Positions 18,602 through 32,906 are shown, numbered from the stretch's first letter. The stretch is DNA of 35,349 nucleotides from Desulfobacteraceae bacterium (GCA_003353855.1 PIVS01000006.1:1-35349); one strand, 5' to 3'. Program-made: numbers and translations. The notes: generated from the letters alone by a model not told the origin.

Positions 18602-19650
18602 ATTTTAACCAAATATTAGAAAGAAAACCAATTTCGGCATCTGTGCCCTGCAGGGTGGACTTTGGCGGCACCCTGGATATCTCTACCTTTTATTTGGCTC
18701 TTGCCCATCTGAAACCTGCAAGCTTTAATATCGCCCTTGACATGCGCACCTTTGTGACCCTTTCTCCCTGGACAGAGGGTAGGATACGTATATCCTCCCG
18801 GGGGTTTGAGTCCATCGAATATGATCGGGACCGTGTGAGACTTGACCATCCCATGGGGCTGATGTCTGCAGTTGCACGCTTTTTTAATGCCCATGGGGTT
18901 CATATTCAGATTAACTCCACCTCCCCCCCAAAGAGTGCCCTGGGCGGATCTTCCTGTGCAGCCGCTGCCGTTATCGCAGCTTTTTATGCGACCCTTGGAC
19001 AAGAATCAGGACAAAAGATCATTCCTGAAAAAGTGGTATGGCTGGCTCATTATATTGAATCCAGTATTGCAGGTGTCCCCTGCGGGATTCAGGACCAGGC
19101 CGCCGCTGCCTTTGGCGGGGTAAACCTGTGGGAATGGCAAATGGGGGGAAGGGGACCTACATTTAAAAATGTACCGGTTTTTGAAGAAATCAGTTATCTC
19201 AATGAATTTAATGACCATCTGCTTGTTGCTTATTGCGGCATTCCCCATGTTTCAAAAGATATTAATAAACAATGGGTTGACTCTTTTCTCCGGGGGGAAA
19301 CAATAGATGTTTTTGAAAAAATTGTGGGAATTACAAAAGAATTTTATAGAGCCGTAAAAACCAAAAACTTCGGCCTGGCAGGGGAATTGATGGTCAAAGA
19401 GACCAAATTAAGACTTGAAATGACCCCGGGGGTCCTTGACAATACAGGCAAAAAGTTGTTTGAAAGAGCTGTGGAATTAAATTGCGGTGCCCGGTTTGCC
19501 GGTGCCGGAGGGGGCGGCTGCCTCTGGGCAATTGGAGAAAAAGACAAAATTTCAGGACTGACACACGCCTGGCACCAATTGCTGGAACCTGTTGAAGACG
19601 CAAAAATTCTTGACACAGCAATAGATATAAACGGTATTTTGATTTTATAA
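18598..19650 (+). CDS. GHMP kinase family protein (sugar-kinase-like)
   Basis: INSTSPPKSALGGSSCAAAAVIAAF (GHMP ATP-binding motif) and CGARFAGAGGGGCLWAIG (motif 3). Overlaps the recO stop by 4 bp. Confidence 0.85.
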   Translation: MNFNQILERKPISASVPCRVDFGGTLDISTFYLALAHLKPASFNIALDMRTFVTLSPWTEGRIRISSRGFESIEYDRDRVRLDHPMGLMSAVARFFNAHGVHIQINSTSPPKSALGGSSCAAAAVIAAFYATLGQESGQKIIPEKVVWLAHYIESSIAGVPCGIQDQAAAAFGGVNLWEWQMGGRGPTFKNVPVFEEISYLNEFNDHLLVAYCGIPHVSKDINKQWVDSFLRGETIDVFEKIVGITKEFYRAVKTKNFGLAGELMVKETKLRLEMTPGVLDNTGKKLFERAVELNCGARFAGAGGGGCLWAIGEKDKISGLTHAWHQLLEPVEDAKILDTAIDINGILIL

Positions 19651-19674
19651 CCATATTATAACGACTGGAGTAAC

Positions 19675-20568
19675 ATGAATTTTCAAGATGTTATCTTAAA
19701 CCTGAACACATTCTGGGCAGAAAAGGGCTGTGTCCTGATTCAATCCTATGACATGGAAGTTGGTGCCGGTACATTTCATCCTGCAACTTTGCTGAAAGCC
19801 CTGGGTCCAGAACCCTGGAAGGTGGCCTATGCCCAGCCTTCCAGAAGACCCACTGACGGCCGGTACGGGAAAAATCCCAATCGCCTCCAGCATTATTATC
19901 AATATCAGGTTATTTTGAAACCCTCCCCCCCCAATGTTCAGCAATTGTTTCTGGATTCTTTAAAAGTGCTGGGGGTCGACCCCATGGAACACGATATCCG
20001 GTTTGTTGAGGATGACTGGGAATCCCCGACCCTGGGAGCTTCGGGGCTTGGCTGGGAGGTGTGGCTGGACGGCATGGAAGTAAGCCAGTTTACCTATTTT
20101 CAAATGACAGGTTCCGTGGAGGTTAGTCCCATACCAGTTGAGCTGACCTATGGGCTGGAGCGGATCTGCATGTATCTGCAAGGGGTGGACAATGTTTTTG
20201 ATCTTAAATGGAATGACGAGGTCAGCTATAGGGATGTCTATCACATGCAGGAAGTTGAGCAGTCCACCTATAACTTTGAAATAGCCGATGTGGATCTTCT
20301 CTTTGATCTGTTTAACAAATATGAGGCAGAGGCCCACAGGATTGTAAAGGAAGGGCTTGTGATCCCAACCTATGAATATTGCCTCAAATGTTCCCATACC
20401 TTTAATCTGCTGGATGCCAGGGGTGCCATTTCCGTGACCGAACGGACCGGGTATATCAAACGGATACGGGATATTGCACGGGTGGCTTCCAAGGCCTATC
20501 TTGCCCAGAGGGAAGAGATGGGGCATCCGTTATTGAAGGCAGATGCATTGAAGGGAGAGGACAAATAA
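19675..20568 (+). CDS. glyQ: Glycyl-tRNA synthetase alpha subunit
   Basis: [83 protein letters not shown]. Confidence 0.97.
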   Translation: MNFQDVILNLNTFWAEKGCVLIQSYDMEVGAGTFHPATLLKALGPEPWKVAYAQPSRRPTDGRYGKNPNRLQHYYQYQVILKPSPPNVQQLFLDSLKVLGVDPMEHDIRFVEDDWESPTLGASGLGWEVWLDGMEVSQFTYFQMTGSVEVSPIPVELTYGLERICMYLQGVDNVFDLKWNDEVSYRDVYHMQEVEQSTYNFEIADVDLLFDLFNKYEAEAHRIVKEGLVIPTYEYCLKCSHTFNLLDARGAISVTERTGYIKRIRDIARVASKAYLAQREEMGHPLLKADALKGEDK

Positions 20569-20569
20569 A

Positions 20570-22645
20570 ATGAACACACTTTTAATTGAAATCGGCTGTG
20601 AAGAGATTCCGGCGGGATATATTGTACCGGCGCTTACGGTATTTAAGAATAAGATTCTGGCAGCTCTCACCAAAGAGCGCATCGACCATGGAGAGGCAAA
20701 GATTTTAGGAACTCCCCGGCGGCTCACCCTTATGGTTGCCAATGTTGCCGATACCCAGAAATCCAAGACTTCCACCCTGTCCGGCCCCCCGGAAAAAGTG
20801 GGATTTGATGCAAAGGGCAAGCCCACCATAGCCGCTCAAAAATTTGCAGAAAAAGCAGGCATTGATGTGGAAAAGATCATTGTGGCTGATACGGACCGCG
20901 GCCGGTATTTGACTGCGGTGGTGGAAGAAAGCTGTGAATCTTCTGCAGCCATTCTTGAACAGATGATGACAAAGCAGATCCTTGCCATTCCCTTTCCCAA
21001 AAGCATGCGATGGGGAAGCCTTTCCATCAGTTTTGCAAGGCCTATTATCTCACTTGTAGGGCTTCTGGGAAACAGGGTGCTCCAATTTACAGTGGGTAAT
21101 ATCAACTCTTCCAATCAAATTTTTGGTCACAGATTCATGAGTCCTGAACCTGTAACTATTGAAACGGCTGATGCCTATGAAGCACTGGTGGAATCAACAA
21201 ATGTGATTGTTGATTTTGATAAAAGAAAGCAGATGCTTGTGGATGAAATCCAGGCCCTGGCAAAAGAACATGAAAGCCAAATCTTAGATGATCCTGATCT
21301 GGTGGATATTGTGGCCAATCTGGTGGAATACCCCTATCCCGTGGTGGGACGCTTTGATGATGAGTTTCTTGAGGTGCCCGATGAGGTTCTGATCACCGCC
21401 ATGCGTGAACATCAGAAATATTTTGCCCTGGTGGATGAAAAAAACAGGCTTAAGCCTTTGTTCATTGCCGTAAACAACACAAAGGCAAAGAATATGAATC
21501 TGGTTGCCAGGGGGCACGAAAAGGTATTGAGAGCCAGGCTTTCCGATGCCAAATTTTTCTATGAAGTTGATTGTGAGTCCAGTCTGGATGCCTTTGCCCA
21601 AAAATTGAAAAATGTGACCTTCCAGGCAAAATTGGGATCTGTTTATGAAAAGACCCGGCGCATAGCAGTTCTGGTGGATTATCTGGCCCAAAATTCTTCT
21701 TATGCCGACAGGGATGCCTTGAAAACCAAGCTGGCCAGGGCTGCCAAAATCTGTAAAGCTGACCTTGTCAGCCAGGTGGTGATTGAGTTTACCAAATTAC
21801 AGGGACTCATTGGCCGGGCCTATGCCATAAAAGCCGGGGAAGATCCTGAGGTGGCAGATGCCATTGAGCAACACTATCGGCCAATCCAATCCGGGGGCAA
21901 ACTGCCGGAAAATCCAACGGCTGTCCTTTTGGCCATTGCCGACAAACTGGATACCATCTGCGGCTGCTTTTCCGTTGATCTGATCCCCACTGGCGGGGCA
22001 GACCCCTATGCCCTGCGTCGCCTGGGCATTGGTATCATCCAGATTATCCAGGCGGAAAATCTTGTCTTTTCTCTGACATCCCTCATTGAAAAGGGATTGG
22101 ACCGATTTGTATCTGATACGTCTAAAAAGAAGGATGTGGTCCAACAGGTAAAGAGGTTTCTCAAGAATCGAATGGTCAATATCATGACCGATCAGGGATT
22201 CTCAAAGGAAGCTGTGAACTCGGCATTGGCAGCATCCTTTGACAATATACCGGATGTGCATCTGCGGGTAAAAGCCCTGGATAACCTGAGAAAAGAGGCG
22301 GATTTTGAACCCCTTGCCGTCACCTTTAAGCGGGTGGAGAATATCCAGAAAAAGGCCGGGTATACCAAGGCCCTGGAGGTGGATATCGCCCTTTTCGAAC
22401 ATGCAGCGGAAACCAATCTTTTTGAAGCCTGGAAAACAGTGGCATCAACGGTTGAATCCCTTATTGAAAAGGGTGATTACAATGGTGCCCTAGAAGAGAT
22501 TGCCAGCCTGAGGCCAGCTGTTGACAGTCTCTTTGATGATGTGATGGTTTTTGCCGATGATGAGGCAATTAAAAATAACCGGATTGCTCTTTTGGCTTCT
22601 GTATCCGGTCTGTTTAAAAATATTGCCGATTTTTCAATTATTTAA
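20570..22645 (+). CDS. glyS: Glycyl-tRNA synthetase beta subunit
   Basis: LLIEIGCEEIPAGYIVPAL...MRWGSLSISFARPI...ITAMREHQKYFALVDE...TGGADPYALRRLGIGIIQII. Confidence 0.97.
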   Translation: MNTLLIEIGCEEIPAGYIVPALTVFKNKILAALTKERIDHGEAKILGTPRRLTLMVANVADTQKSKTSTLSGPPEKVGFDAKGKPTIAAQKFAEKAGIDVEKIIVADTDRGRYLTAVVEESCESSAAILEQMMTKQILAIPFPKSMRWGSLSISFARPIISLVGLLGNRVLQFTVGNINSSNQIFGHRFMSPEPVTIETADAYEALVESTNVIVDFDKRKQMLVDEIQALAKEHESQILDDPDLVDIVANLVEYPYPVVGRFDDEFLEVPDEVLITAMREHQKYFALVDEKNRLKPLFIAVNNTKAKNMNLVARGHEKVLRARLSDAKFFYEVDCESSLDAFAQKLKNVTFQAKLGSVYEKTRRIAVLVDYLAQNSSYADRDALKTKLARAAKICKADLVSQVVIEFTKLQGLIGRAYAIKAGEDPEVADAIEQHYRPIQSGGKLPENPTAVLLAIADKLDTICGCFSVDLIPTGGADPYALRRLGIGIIQIIQAENLVFSLTSLIEKGLDRFVSDTSKKKDVVQQVKRFLKNRMVNIMTDQGFSKEAVNSALAASFDNIPDVHLRVKALDNLRKEADFEPLAVTFKRVENIQKKAGYTKALEVDIALFEHAAETNLFEAWKTVASTVESLIEKGDYNGALEEIASLRPAVDSLFDDVMVFADDEAIKNNRIALLASVSGLFKNIADFSII

Positions 22646-22931
22646 GTAAATTATTTTAAACCCAAGACGAATTATTTAAATAACAACATAAGAAAGGAAA
22701 TAGTTATGGCAGGTTATGATCCTGAAATGGACAAAATGATAAAAGAGTGGAAGAATGAAGAAACAGGACTTTTGATCTCTATCCAGCAGTATGGAGAGGG
22801 AGAGCCCAAGGTGCAGATAGGGCCCAGAATTCTTAAAAAAAAGGACGGGTCTGACAGAGCGCCTTCCAAGGCAGGGCGCCTTTCCGTTGAAGACATCATG
22901 TGGGTCTATGAAATTATTGATGAGGTAAAGG

Positions 22932-25762
<2,831 letters not shown>

Positions 25763-25790
25763 GCGATACAGATCCCGATAGCCTGGTATA

Positions 25791-25865
25791 AGCCCCAAAA
25801 ATCTCATGATCCAGGGCTTTGTCACGGCCATTGCCAATCCAAAGGGCTGGGCATCCATAATGGCT
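25791..25865 (+). pseudogene. LysE-family translocator remnant
   Basis: One frame reads SPKNLMIQGFVTAIANPKGWASIMAI, resembling the LysE/RhtB conserved segment (...QGF...NPK...). No complete ORF remains. Confidence 0.45.
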
Positions 25866-26011
25866 ATACATTGTGAAATCTATAAAAACTGTCTGAAATT
25901 TTTCAAATAGTTTTTGGATTTAACAAAGGATGAAAAATACCGGTTAAAAGAGGTACCAATTATTCAGTTCAGATCCGAAACAACAGGTCCGGCATCAACC
26001 CGGCTTAAAAA

Positions 26012-26027
26012 AAACAGTATATAGTGC
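26012..26027. promoter_or_regulatory. NrdR box 1 (putative)
   Basis: aaacagtatatagtgc, 13 of 16 matches by hand to ACACwATATATwGTGT. Confidence 0.7.
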
Positions 26028-26042
26028 TTGTTCTTTTTTCAA

Positions 26043-26058
26043 CAACTATATATAGTGG
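26043..26058. promoter_or_regulatory. NrdR box 2 (putative)
   Basis: caactatatatagtgg with palindromic core actatatatagt, 13 of 16 matches. It starts 31 bp after box 1 and overlaps a possible -10 (ttgttc, 17 nt, tatagt). Confidence 0.75.
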
Positions 26059-26127
26059 CCCCCGTCAATACAAGTTAACAATATTTTTAAATTCTGAATT
26101 TTCGATAATTCTAAAGGAGCTGCGTAA

Positions 26128-28371
26128 ATGGGTAATGGGAAAAAGGAGAAAGACCAGGTGGATTTTTTAACTGAAAATGCCAGGACCGTGTTGGAAAGGC
26201 GCTATTTGAAAAAAGATGCATCCGGGCAGGTATGTGAATCACCGGAACATATGTTCAGGCGGGTGGCCGCCCATATCGCCCAAGCTGAAAAAAATTATGA
26301 TAAAAAAGCTGATGTTCAAAAAATTGAAGATCAGTTTTACAGCCTCATGGCCGAGTTCAGGTTCCTGCCCAACTCCCCTACCCTGATGAATGCGGGCAGG
26401 TCCTTAGGACAGCTGGCCGCCTGTTTTGTCCTCCCGGTGGAAGACAGCATTGACGGTATCTTTGAGGCGGTTAAAAATGCAGCCATCATCCATAAATCAG
26501 GCGGCGGGACCGGATTTTCCTTTTCCAGGCTGCGCCCGGAAAACAGTAAGGTCGGCTCCACCGGCGGTGTGGCATCTGGCCCTGTCTCCTTTATGAAAAT
26601 TTTTAATACGGCAACGGAACAGATCAAACAAGGGGGCACAAGAAGGGGGGCGAATATGGCTGTCCTTCGGGTGGATCACCCGGATATCATGACCTTTATC
26701 ACCTGTAAAAACAATAAAAAAGAGCTGAACAACTTTAACATATCCGTGGGCGTAACAGATGAATTCATGGCTGCAGTGGAGCAAAAAGAGGATTATGACC
26801 TGATTGATCCGCATTCAGGTCGAATGACCGGCCGTCTCAGTGCTGCGGCAGTTTACGAGGAACTGGTCAAACAGGCATGGGGGACAGGGGATCCTGGAAT
26901 AATCTTTATAGATGAGATCAACCGGTTCAATACCACTGCGGGTCTGGGGGAAATGGAATCAACCAACCCCTGCGGGGAACAGCCGCTTCTGCCCATGGAG
27001 GCCTGCAACCTTGGCTCCATAAACCTGACCCGGTTCATCATAAAAAACCAGAAAAAACCTGAAGTGGATTATGAAAAGCTTGGGGAAGCCGTCCATCTGT
27101 CTGTCCGGTTCCTGGATAATACCATAGACATGTCCAGATACCCCATTGATGAGATCGATCTTATGGTCAAGGGAAATCGAAAAATCGGCCTGGGTATCAT
27201 GGGGTTTGCAGACCTGCTCTACATGCTGGATACGCCCTATGACTCCCAAGAGGCTTTGACCCTTGCCGGAAAGATCATGTCCTTTGTTCAAAAAGAGTCC
27301 CACAAAGCCTCCTGTGATCTGGCTAAAATCAGGGGTGCGTTTCCAAATGTTGATGAGAGCATCTTTAAAGGTAAAAAAAATCAACAGATGCGCAATGCCA
27401 CCACCACCACCATTGCACCAACCGGAACATTGAGTATCATTGCCGGCTGTTCAAGCGGTATTGAGCCGGCATTCGCATTGAGTTACGTGAGAACGGTAAT
27501 GGACAATGACCGCTTGATCGAAGTGAACCCGGTGTTTAAACGGTTTGCCATTGAAAAGGATTTCTACAGCGACGCCCTGATGGAGGAGATTGCTGAGAAC
27601 GGCACTGTCAAGGGGAACCTCAATGTGCCTTCTGATCTTCAAGATGTTTTTGTTACCGCCCATGATATTAAACCTGAACATCATATAAAAATGCAGGCAG
27701 CATTTCAGAAGTATACGGACAATGCAGTTTCAAAGACGGTGAATCTGCCCCATGATGCCACGGAATCGGATGTCAGGTTTATCTATGACCAGGCCTTTGC
27801 AACCAAATGTAAGGGAGTCACCATATACCGGGACGGCAGCAAGGACAACCAGGTGCTTTCGGTTGGGAAAAACGGGGAAAAGATTGAGGAAGAGGATGAT
27901 TTCCTCCTGGCCGGGCGTGAAAGACCCCAAACCCTTGAAGGATTTACCGAAAGGATTAAAACCGGGATGGGCAGTCTCTATATAACCGTTTCGGAATATA
28001 AGGGCAGGCCATTTGAACTGTTTGCCACAGTGGGAAAATCCGGGAAATCAACCCAGGCAAAAACCGAAGCCATCGGCCGTCTTATTTCTCTGGCCCTGCG
28101 ATCCGGCATTGAAGTGGATGAAATCATTGAACAGATCAGCGGGATCCGCGGTGAACATGCTGTTTTTCAGGATGGAGGGCTTGTTTACTCAATTCCCGAT
28201 GCCATTGCCAAGGTCTTGGAGAAAAGGTATCTGCCCAAGGGAAATGGAAACGGGAAAAAACAGTATAAAAACAGCCTTAAATCTGATTTGTGTCCGGAAT
28301 GCGGGCAGGCCATAACCTTTGAAGAGGGGTGTAAAAGCTGCCATTCATGCGGTTATACCAAATGCGGTTAA
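26128..28371 (+). CDS. nrdJ: Adenosylcobalamin-dependent (class II) ribonucleotide reductase
   Basis: FLPNSPTLMNAGRSLGQLAACFVLPVEDS...GGGTGFSFSRLRP...STNPCGEQPLLPMEACNLGSINL...APTGTLSIIAGCSSGIEPAF and C-terminal Cys-rich CPECG...CGYTKCG. Confidence 0.96.
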   Translation: MGNGKKEKDQVDFLTENARTVLERRYLKKDASGQVCESPEHMFRRVAAHIAQAEKNYDKKADVQKIEDQFYSLMAEFRFLPNSPTLMNAGRSLGQLAACFVLPVEDSIDGIFEAVKNAAIIHKSGGGTGFSFSRLRPENSKVGSTGGVASGPVSFMKIFNTATEQIKQGGTRRGANMAVLRVDHPDIMTFITCKNNKKELNNFNISVGVTDEFMAAVEQKEDYDLIDPHSGRMTGRLSAAAVYEELVKQAWGTGDPGIIFIDEINRFNTTAGLGEMESTNPCGEQPLLPMEACNLGSINLTRFIIKNQKKPEVDYEKLGEAVHLSVRFLDNTIDMSRYPIDEIDLMVKGNRKIGLGIMGFADLLYMLDTPYDSQEALTLAGKIMSFVQKESHKASCDLAKIRGAFPNVDESIFKGKKNQQMRNATTTTIAPTGTLSIIAGCSSGIEPAFALSYVRTVMDNDRLIEVNPVFKRFAIEKDFYSDALMEEIAENGTVKGNLNVPSDLQDVFVTAHDIKPEHHIKMQAAFQKYTDNAVSKTVNLPHDATESDVRFIYDQAFATKCKGVTIYRDGSKDNQVLSVGKNGEKIEEEDDFLLAGRERPQTLEGFTERIKTGMGSLYITVSEYKGRPFELFATVGKSGKSTQAKTEAIGRLISLALRSGIEVDEIIEQISGIRGEHAVFQDGGLVYSIPDAIAKVLEKRYLPKGNGNGKKQYKNSLKSDLCPECGQAITFEEGCKSCHSCGYTKCG

Positions 28372-28408
28372 ATAAAACACACCTGGAATACACCGGCAAA
28401 TTAAGTCC

Positions 28409-28712
28409 TTATCTGTAATTTTCAAAGATTTTCTGCAGGGTTTGATTTTGCGGGGCACAGATCCTCTTTGGTCCTGGTATTCAACGGTTTGTCCGTGGTC
28501 TCAATGATATCATGGGTATCCTGGAGGTTCTCGTTAACATGGAGGAGTCCCGTGAGGATTTGTCCCTTTTCCCGGTGAGCTTCCAGGGCATCAATGGGCG
28601 TGCCGTCGATATGGGCAACTGAAACCAGCTTGTTCAGGACAATACCCAGTTCATTGATCAACAGGGTTCGCATCTGTCCGTCCCGGTTCTGTTCGATCAC
28701 AAAGACCCTTAA
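28409..28712 (-). pseudogene. Fused remnant of 2-oxoacid:ferredoxin oxidoreductase alpha and beta C-termini (KorA-KorB)
   Basis: VFVIEQNRDGQMRTLLINELGIVLNKLVSVAHIDGTPI resembles the KorA C-terminus. It runs in frame into GQILTGLLHVNENLQDTHDIIETTDKPLNTRTKEDLCP, resembling the KorB C-terminus. After a frameshift the expected tail TLQKIFENYR* ends at 28409. Confidence 0.7.
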
Positions 28713-29370
28713 AAAAATTGCTCTTCTTGTAAGGCCATAACGAGATATTGACTAAACCAAGGTGCTTTGATATGCTCAAGCCAGTGGAGGACCAACCTTG
28801 GACTCTACTGGTTAGTGTGAAGGGCAGGCGAAAGGGCGGTTGAAGAATAAAAAGATGAAATCTTCAAGGCCATTGCCCGTTTTTTCTGATTCAGGGGTCA
28901 AGCAGTCTATAATGGACATTAATTTGCAAGGCTTTGCTTAATCAGATTGATTCCTGATAGCGCTTCAATACTTGCTCATGATAAAACAGATTATCGTAAA
29001 AATGAAGATCAATAAACATTTTGCCGTTGTCTCTGAGCAGTTTGATCATCGGAACCCTATGTACAAAATTGGTTTTATACTCGACTTCTTCTACCTCTTG
29101 AATATCCTTAACAGTAGAATTAACTATCCGGCCAAAATTGGAACAACACCTGTATGGCTGCTTAAAAGAGACCGCTTTTACTAAATCAGTGCATGCCTTG
29201 AATCTGGTTCTGGATTCATTGGCAAGTATTTTTACCGATAAAGACGCAGGCGTTAAAATAGGTGAAAAAAAGATCAAGGATATTTCCAGGCCGGGTGAAT
29301 ATATCCGGGAAATATTTTAAATAGACCGTCTGACGCCTTTTTTATCAACCTTTTTTCAGGAGGTAGAACA

Positions 29371-30123
29371 ATGAAAATACTAACCATCCTTGTGGCCTGT
29401 ATGTTGCTGACCGCAAACCTTTATGCAGATGAAAAATGTGTCATCAGGCTCCGTGTCAATGAATCCCCCCCTTCTTATTTCAAGGATTCCAGCGGTAACT
29501 GGACAGGATTTGTTGTGGAACAGGGGACCGCCGTGATTGAGGAAGCCGGGTGCAGGGCCAAATATGTGAAAGCGCCCTGGGGCCGCGGAATACTTCTGCT
29601 TGAAGAGGGGGGCATCGATATGATGGGAGTTATGTCCATTACTGAGGAAAGAGAAGCATTTGCACACTTTATCGGCCCCCATTATTTCGAAATAATGAGG
29701 CTTGTGGTAGCAAAGGACAGCAACTATCTCATCACAAAGCATGAGGATTTAAAAAACCTTCCCCAAAAGATCATGCTGGAACGAGGAACTTATTATGGGG
29801 ATGAAATAGCAAAATTACTCAAGGATGCATCCTTTGCAAAAAACATTCAATGGACTTCACAGCTGGGCCTGACACCCTCTTTGATCGAAAAGGTTGTCCT
29901 GGGTCGGGTTAGCGGCTTTCTCAGTTATGTGACGCCGGGAGGGTTAAAAAAACTAACCAATAAAGTCAAGTATCACCCCTTTGTGATTAATTCTAATTCT
30001 GTGTATTTCGGGGTGAGCAAAAAGTCGGTTGCCCCTTCAATGCTCAAGAGACTTCAGGAAGAAGTGGAGCGGCTTGCCGCAAATGGGGCATTTAAGAAAA
30101 TCCTGAAAAAATATGAAGACTAA
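29371..30123 (+). CDS. Periplasmic substrate-binding protein (SBP_bac_3 type)
   Basis: Signal peptide [95 protein letters not shown]. Confidence 0.85.
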   Translation: MKILTILVACMLLTANLYADEKCVIRLRVNESPPSYFKDSSGNWTGFVVEQGTAVIEEAGCRAKYVKAPWGRGILLLEEGGIDMMGVMSITEEREAFAHFIGPHYFEIMRLVVAKDSNYLITKHEDLKNLPQKIMLERGTYYGDEIAKLLKDASFAKNIQWTSQLGLTPSLIEKVVLGRVSGFLSYVTPGGLKKLTNKVKYHPFVINSNSVYFGVSKKSVAPSMLKRLQEEVERLAANGAFKKILKKYED

Positions 30124-32839
30124 CACTGACAACAGAATAAAACTCAAAAATTCCCTTGCATATCAGCTCCTTAAGATGACTTTTTCCATTTATCTGCTGA
30201 TCACGGTACTCATCACCGGTATACATATGTACACTGTCTGGATTCAGGCTGAGATGTTTCTAAACTCAGATATAAAAAAATTGGGTGATTCCGCCCAAAG
30301 GGGCATCACCCTGGCCCTTTGGGATATTGATTATGTGCAGGTGGATTATATCCTGGAAGGGTTGCTGGGTTTGCCGATTGTGGTGGGCGTGGCAGTCAAA
30401 GATCGGAAAATAGATAAACTGTATGGAATCCGCGGGAATATTGTGAAACACCGCCGCCTGATTTACAGCGAGAAACAAGGCGAGAAGTATGAAATAGGGG
30501 ATCTGACAATTTATTCAAGCGACGGCATTGTATTCAACAGGATAAGCAACGGGTATCTCCTCATGGTGATCAACGCCTTGATTAAAACGGTTGCACTCTG
30601 GATTATTGTGCTTCTAACCGGAAAAAAACTCATAACAAAGCCGTTAACCCTTTTAACCGATGCAAACAAATCCCTTGACCTGGAGAACCTCGAGACATTC
30701 AAAGAGGTACATCTTGGTATTCAGCAAAGCGATAATGAATTGGTTGTCCTTGAAGAGTCGTTTAACAAGATGATTCAAAGATTAGCAAGTGACCGTCAAG
30801 AGCTGGATCTAATCAATCAAAACCTAGAATTAAAAGTAGAACAGCGAACGTATAAATTGCAGAGGATCAATGAAAAACTTAAACAGGAAATAATTGTTCG
30901 AAAGAAAACCGAAGAAGAACTAAAAATAGCAAGAGAACAGGCAGAGAATGCTAATCTGTCCAAAAGCTCCTTTCTAGCCAATATGAGTCATGAGATACGC
31001 ACCCCCATGAACGCCATCATCGGTATGAATTATCTGGCCCTGCAAACCGATTTGACGCCTAAACAGCATGACTACTTAAAAAAGGTTGATCGCTCTGCCA
31101 AATCCCTTCTTGGCATTATCAATGATATCTTGGATTTTTCAAAGATCGAGGCGGGTAAGATCGATCTGGAATTCATTGACTTTGACCTGGAGGAGGTCTT
31201 AAAAAATTTAAGCAGCGTTGTATCTGTCAAGGCCTGCGAAAAGGGGCTGGGAATTTTGTTCCGGGTATCACCCGACGTTCCTGTGTTCCTTGTCGGAGAT
31301 TCTTTGAGGCTTGGACAGGTCCTGCTTAATCTAGCGAATAATGCACTGAAATTTACCGAAAAAGGAAAGATAATCATCAGTATAGAATTGATTGAAAAAA
31401 ACCGGGATGCTGCAATACTTAGGTTTTCGGTTCAAGACACCGGCATCGGCATGAGCCGGGAACAGACCGTAAGATTGTTCCAACCGTTTTCCCAGGCCGA
31501 TGTATCCACGACCCGCCAATACGGTGGCACAGGACTGGGCCTGACAATCTGTGAACGCCTGGTCAAGATGATGGACGGCGAGATCGGCGTGGAAAGTGAG
31601 CTTGGCAAAGGAAGCACCTTCAGCTTCACCGCAGTTTTCAAGCTTAAGACAATAGAAAAGAAACATCGCCGGGATGTCGGGGATTTAAAGGGGATGAAGA
31701 TCCTGGTGGTGGATGACAATGCCATTGCACAGAATATTTTAACTGGGATGCTGGAATCCGTTGGGTTTGAATCTTCAGTGGCCGGGTCCGGTAAAGAAGC
31801 CCTGGCTGAACTCGAAATGGCTGCCAGTAAAGGCCTTGGATATGAGCTTGTGATCATGGACTGGAAGCTGCCAGGCATAAACGGCGTTGAGGCGTCCCGG
31901 CGTATCAGGGAAAATAGAAATCTGCCCCAGGTTCCAATGATCATCATGGTGACGGCTTACTGCCGGGAGGAGGTCATGCTGCAGGTGGAACAGGCGGGAC
32001 TGGATGGCTTTTTGGTCAAGCCGGTAAATGCTTCTGTCCTGGTTGATACGATCATGGCCGTTTTCGAGGAAAAAACTGATGACCGTTCCAGGAGCAAAAC
32101 AAAGGGAGCGCAGTATCTTGGGGCGCTTCAAAATATTTGCGGCGCAAAGATCCTATTGGTGGAAGATAATGAAATCAACCAGCAGGTGGCCCTGGAATTA
32201 CTTGAAAAGGCAGGCCTTGAGGTCGTTATTGCAAATAACGGAAAAGAAGCTGTGGATGCGGTTCAAAAGGACAAATTTGATGCCGTTCTCATGGATATAC
32301 AGATGCCAAAGATGGGCGGTTATGAAGCCACAAAAGAGATCAGGAAACTTAAAACCCAAAACCAAGATGTGCCGATTATCGCAACGACCGCCTATGCCAT
32401 GGCCGGGGACCGGGAAAAGAGTCTTCGGGTCGGCATGAACGATCATATACCCAAGCCTGTCGATATCAATGAGCTCTACGCCACCCTGGTCAGGTGGATC
32501 AAACCCGTGGAGAAAGAGAAGGTGTTAAAGGCCTTTGAAAAACAGGTCAAATGCCCGGACAAAAAAGGTTCGGCCCCTGATGTGCCCGGTGAGTCACCGG
32601 CTGAACCGCAGGGTAAGCTGTCAGGTACCAATTTGAAATCCGGCCCGGCATTGCTCGAAGACCTCATGGGGAATGTTAAAAAACGCAAACCAAAACCGTG
32701 CAAAGAAATCCTGAAACAGATCAAGGCCATATTCCGTCCGGGTGAACATGCCAGTGAAATCGCTGAACTTGACCGGCTGATCGATAAATACAAGTTTAAA
32801 GATGCTGAAAAAATTCTTGGATCAATGCTGAAAAAATAA
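30113..32839 (+). CDS. Hybrid histidine kinase (TM sensor, HisKA, HATPase, two REC domains)
   Basis: [20 protein letters not shown] (H-box), [51 protein letters not shown]1 ILVVDDN...[12 protein letters not shown]2 [14 protein letters not shown]...[12 protein letters not shown]. Overlaps the SBP gene by 11 bp. Confidence 0.95.
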   Translation: MKTNTDNRIKLKNSLAYQLLKMTFSIYLLITVLITGIHMYTVWIQAEMFLNSDIKKLGDSAQRGITLALWDIDYVQVDYILEGLLGLPIVVGVAVKDRKIDKLYGIRGNIVKHRRLIYSEKQGEKYEIGDLTIYSSDGIVFNRISNGYLLMVINALIKTVALWIIVLLTGKKLITKPLTLLTDANKSLDLENLETFKEVHLGIQQSDNELVVLEESFNKMIQRLASDRQELDLINQNLELKVEQRTYKLQRINEKLKQEIIVRKKTEEELKIAREQAENANLSKSSFLANMSHEIRTPMNAIIGMNYLALQTDLTPKQHDYLKKVDRSAKSLLGIINDILDFSKIEAGKIDLEFIDFDLEEVLKNLSSVVSVKACEKGLGILFRVSPDVPVFLVGDSLRLGQVLLNLANNALKFTEKGKIIISIELIEKNRDAAILRFSVQDTGIGMSREQTVRLFQPFSQADVSTTRQYGGTGLGLTICERLVKMMDGEIGVESELGKGSTFSFTAVFKLKTIEKKHRRDVGDLKGMKILVVDDNAIAQNILTGMLESVGFESSVAGSGKEALAELEMAASKGLGYELVIMDWKLPGINGVEASRRIRENRNLPQVPMIIMVTAYCREEVMLQVEQAGLDGFLVKPVNASVLVDTIMAVFEEKTDDRSRSKTKGAQYLGALQNICGAKILLVEDNEINQQVALELLEKAGLEVVIANNGKEAVDAVQKDKFDAVLMDIQMPKMGGYEATKEIRKLKTQNQDVPIIATTAYAMAGDREKSLRVGMNDHIPKPVDINELYATLVRWIKPVEKEKVLKAFEKQVKCPDKKGSAPDVPGESPAEPQGKLSGTNLKSGPALLEDLMGNVKKRKPKPCKEILKQIKAIFRPGEHASEIAELDRLIDKYKFKDAEKILGSMLKK

Positions 32840-32906
32840 AAGTTTTCCATTAAACCGTACATCAAAACATAATGACTATTGATGGAATAGTTAGAAAAGG
32901 AAAAAA

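Noticed and set aside
19960-20526. 188-aa minus-strand ORF
   Set aside because: Antisense shadow of glyQ.
25763-26127. Cobalamin riboswitch upstream of nrdJ
   Set aside because: I did not recognise the conserved B12-box pattern; the NrdR boxes explain the regulatory signal better.
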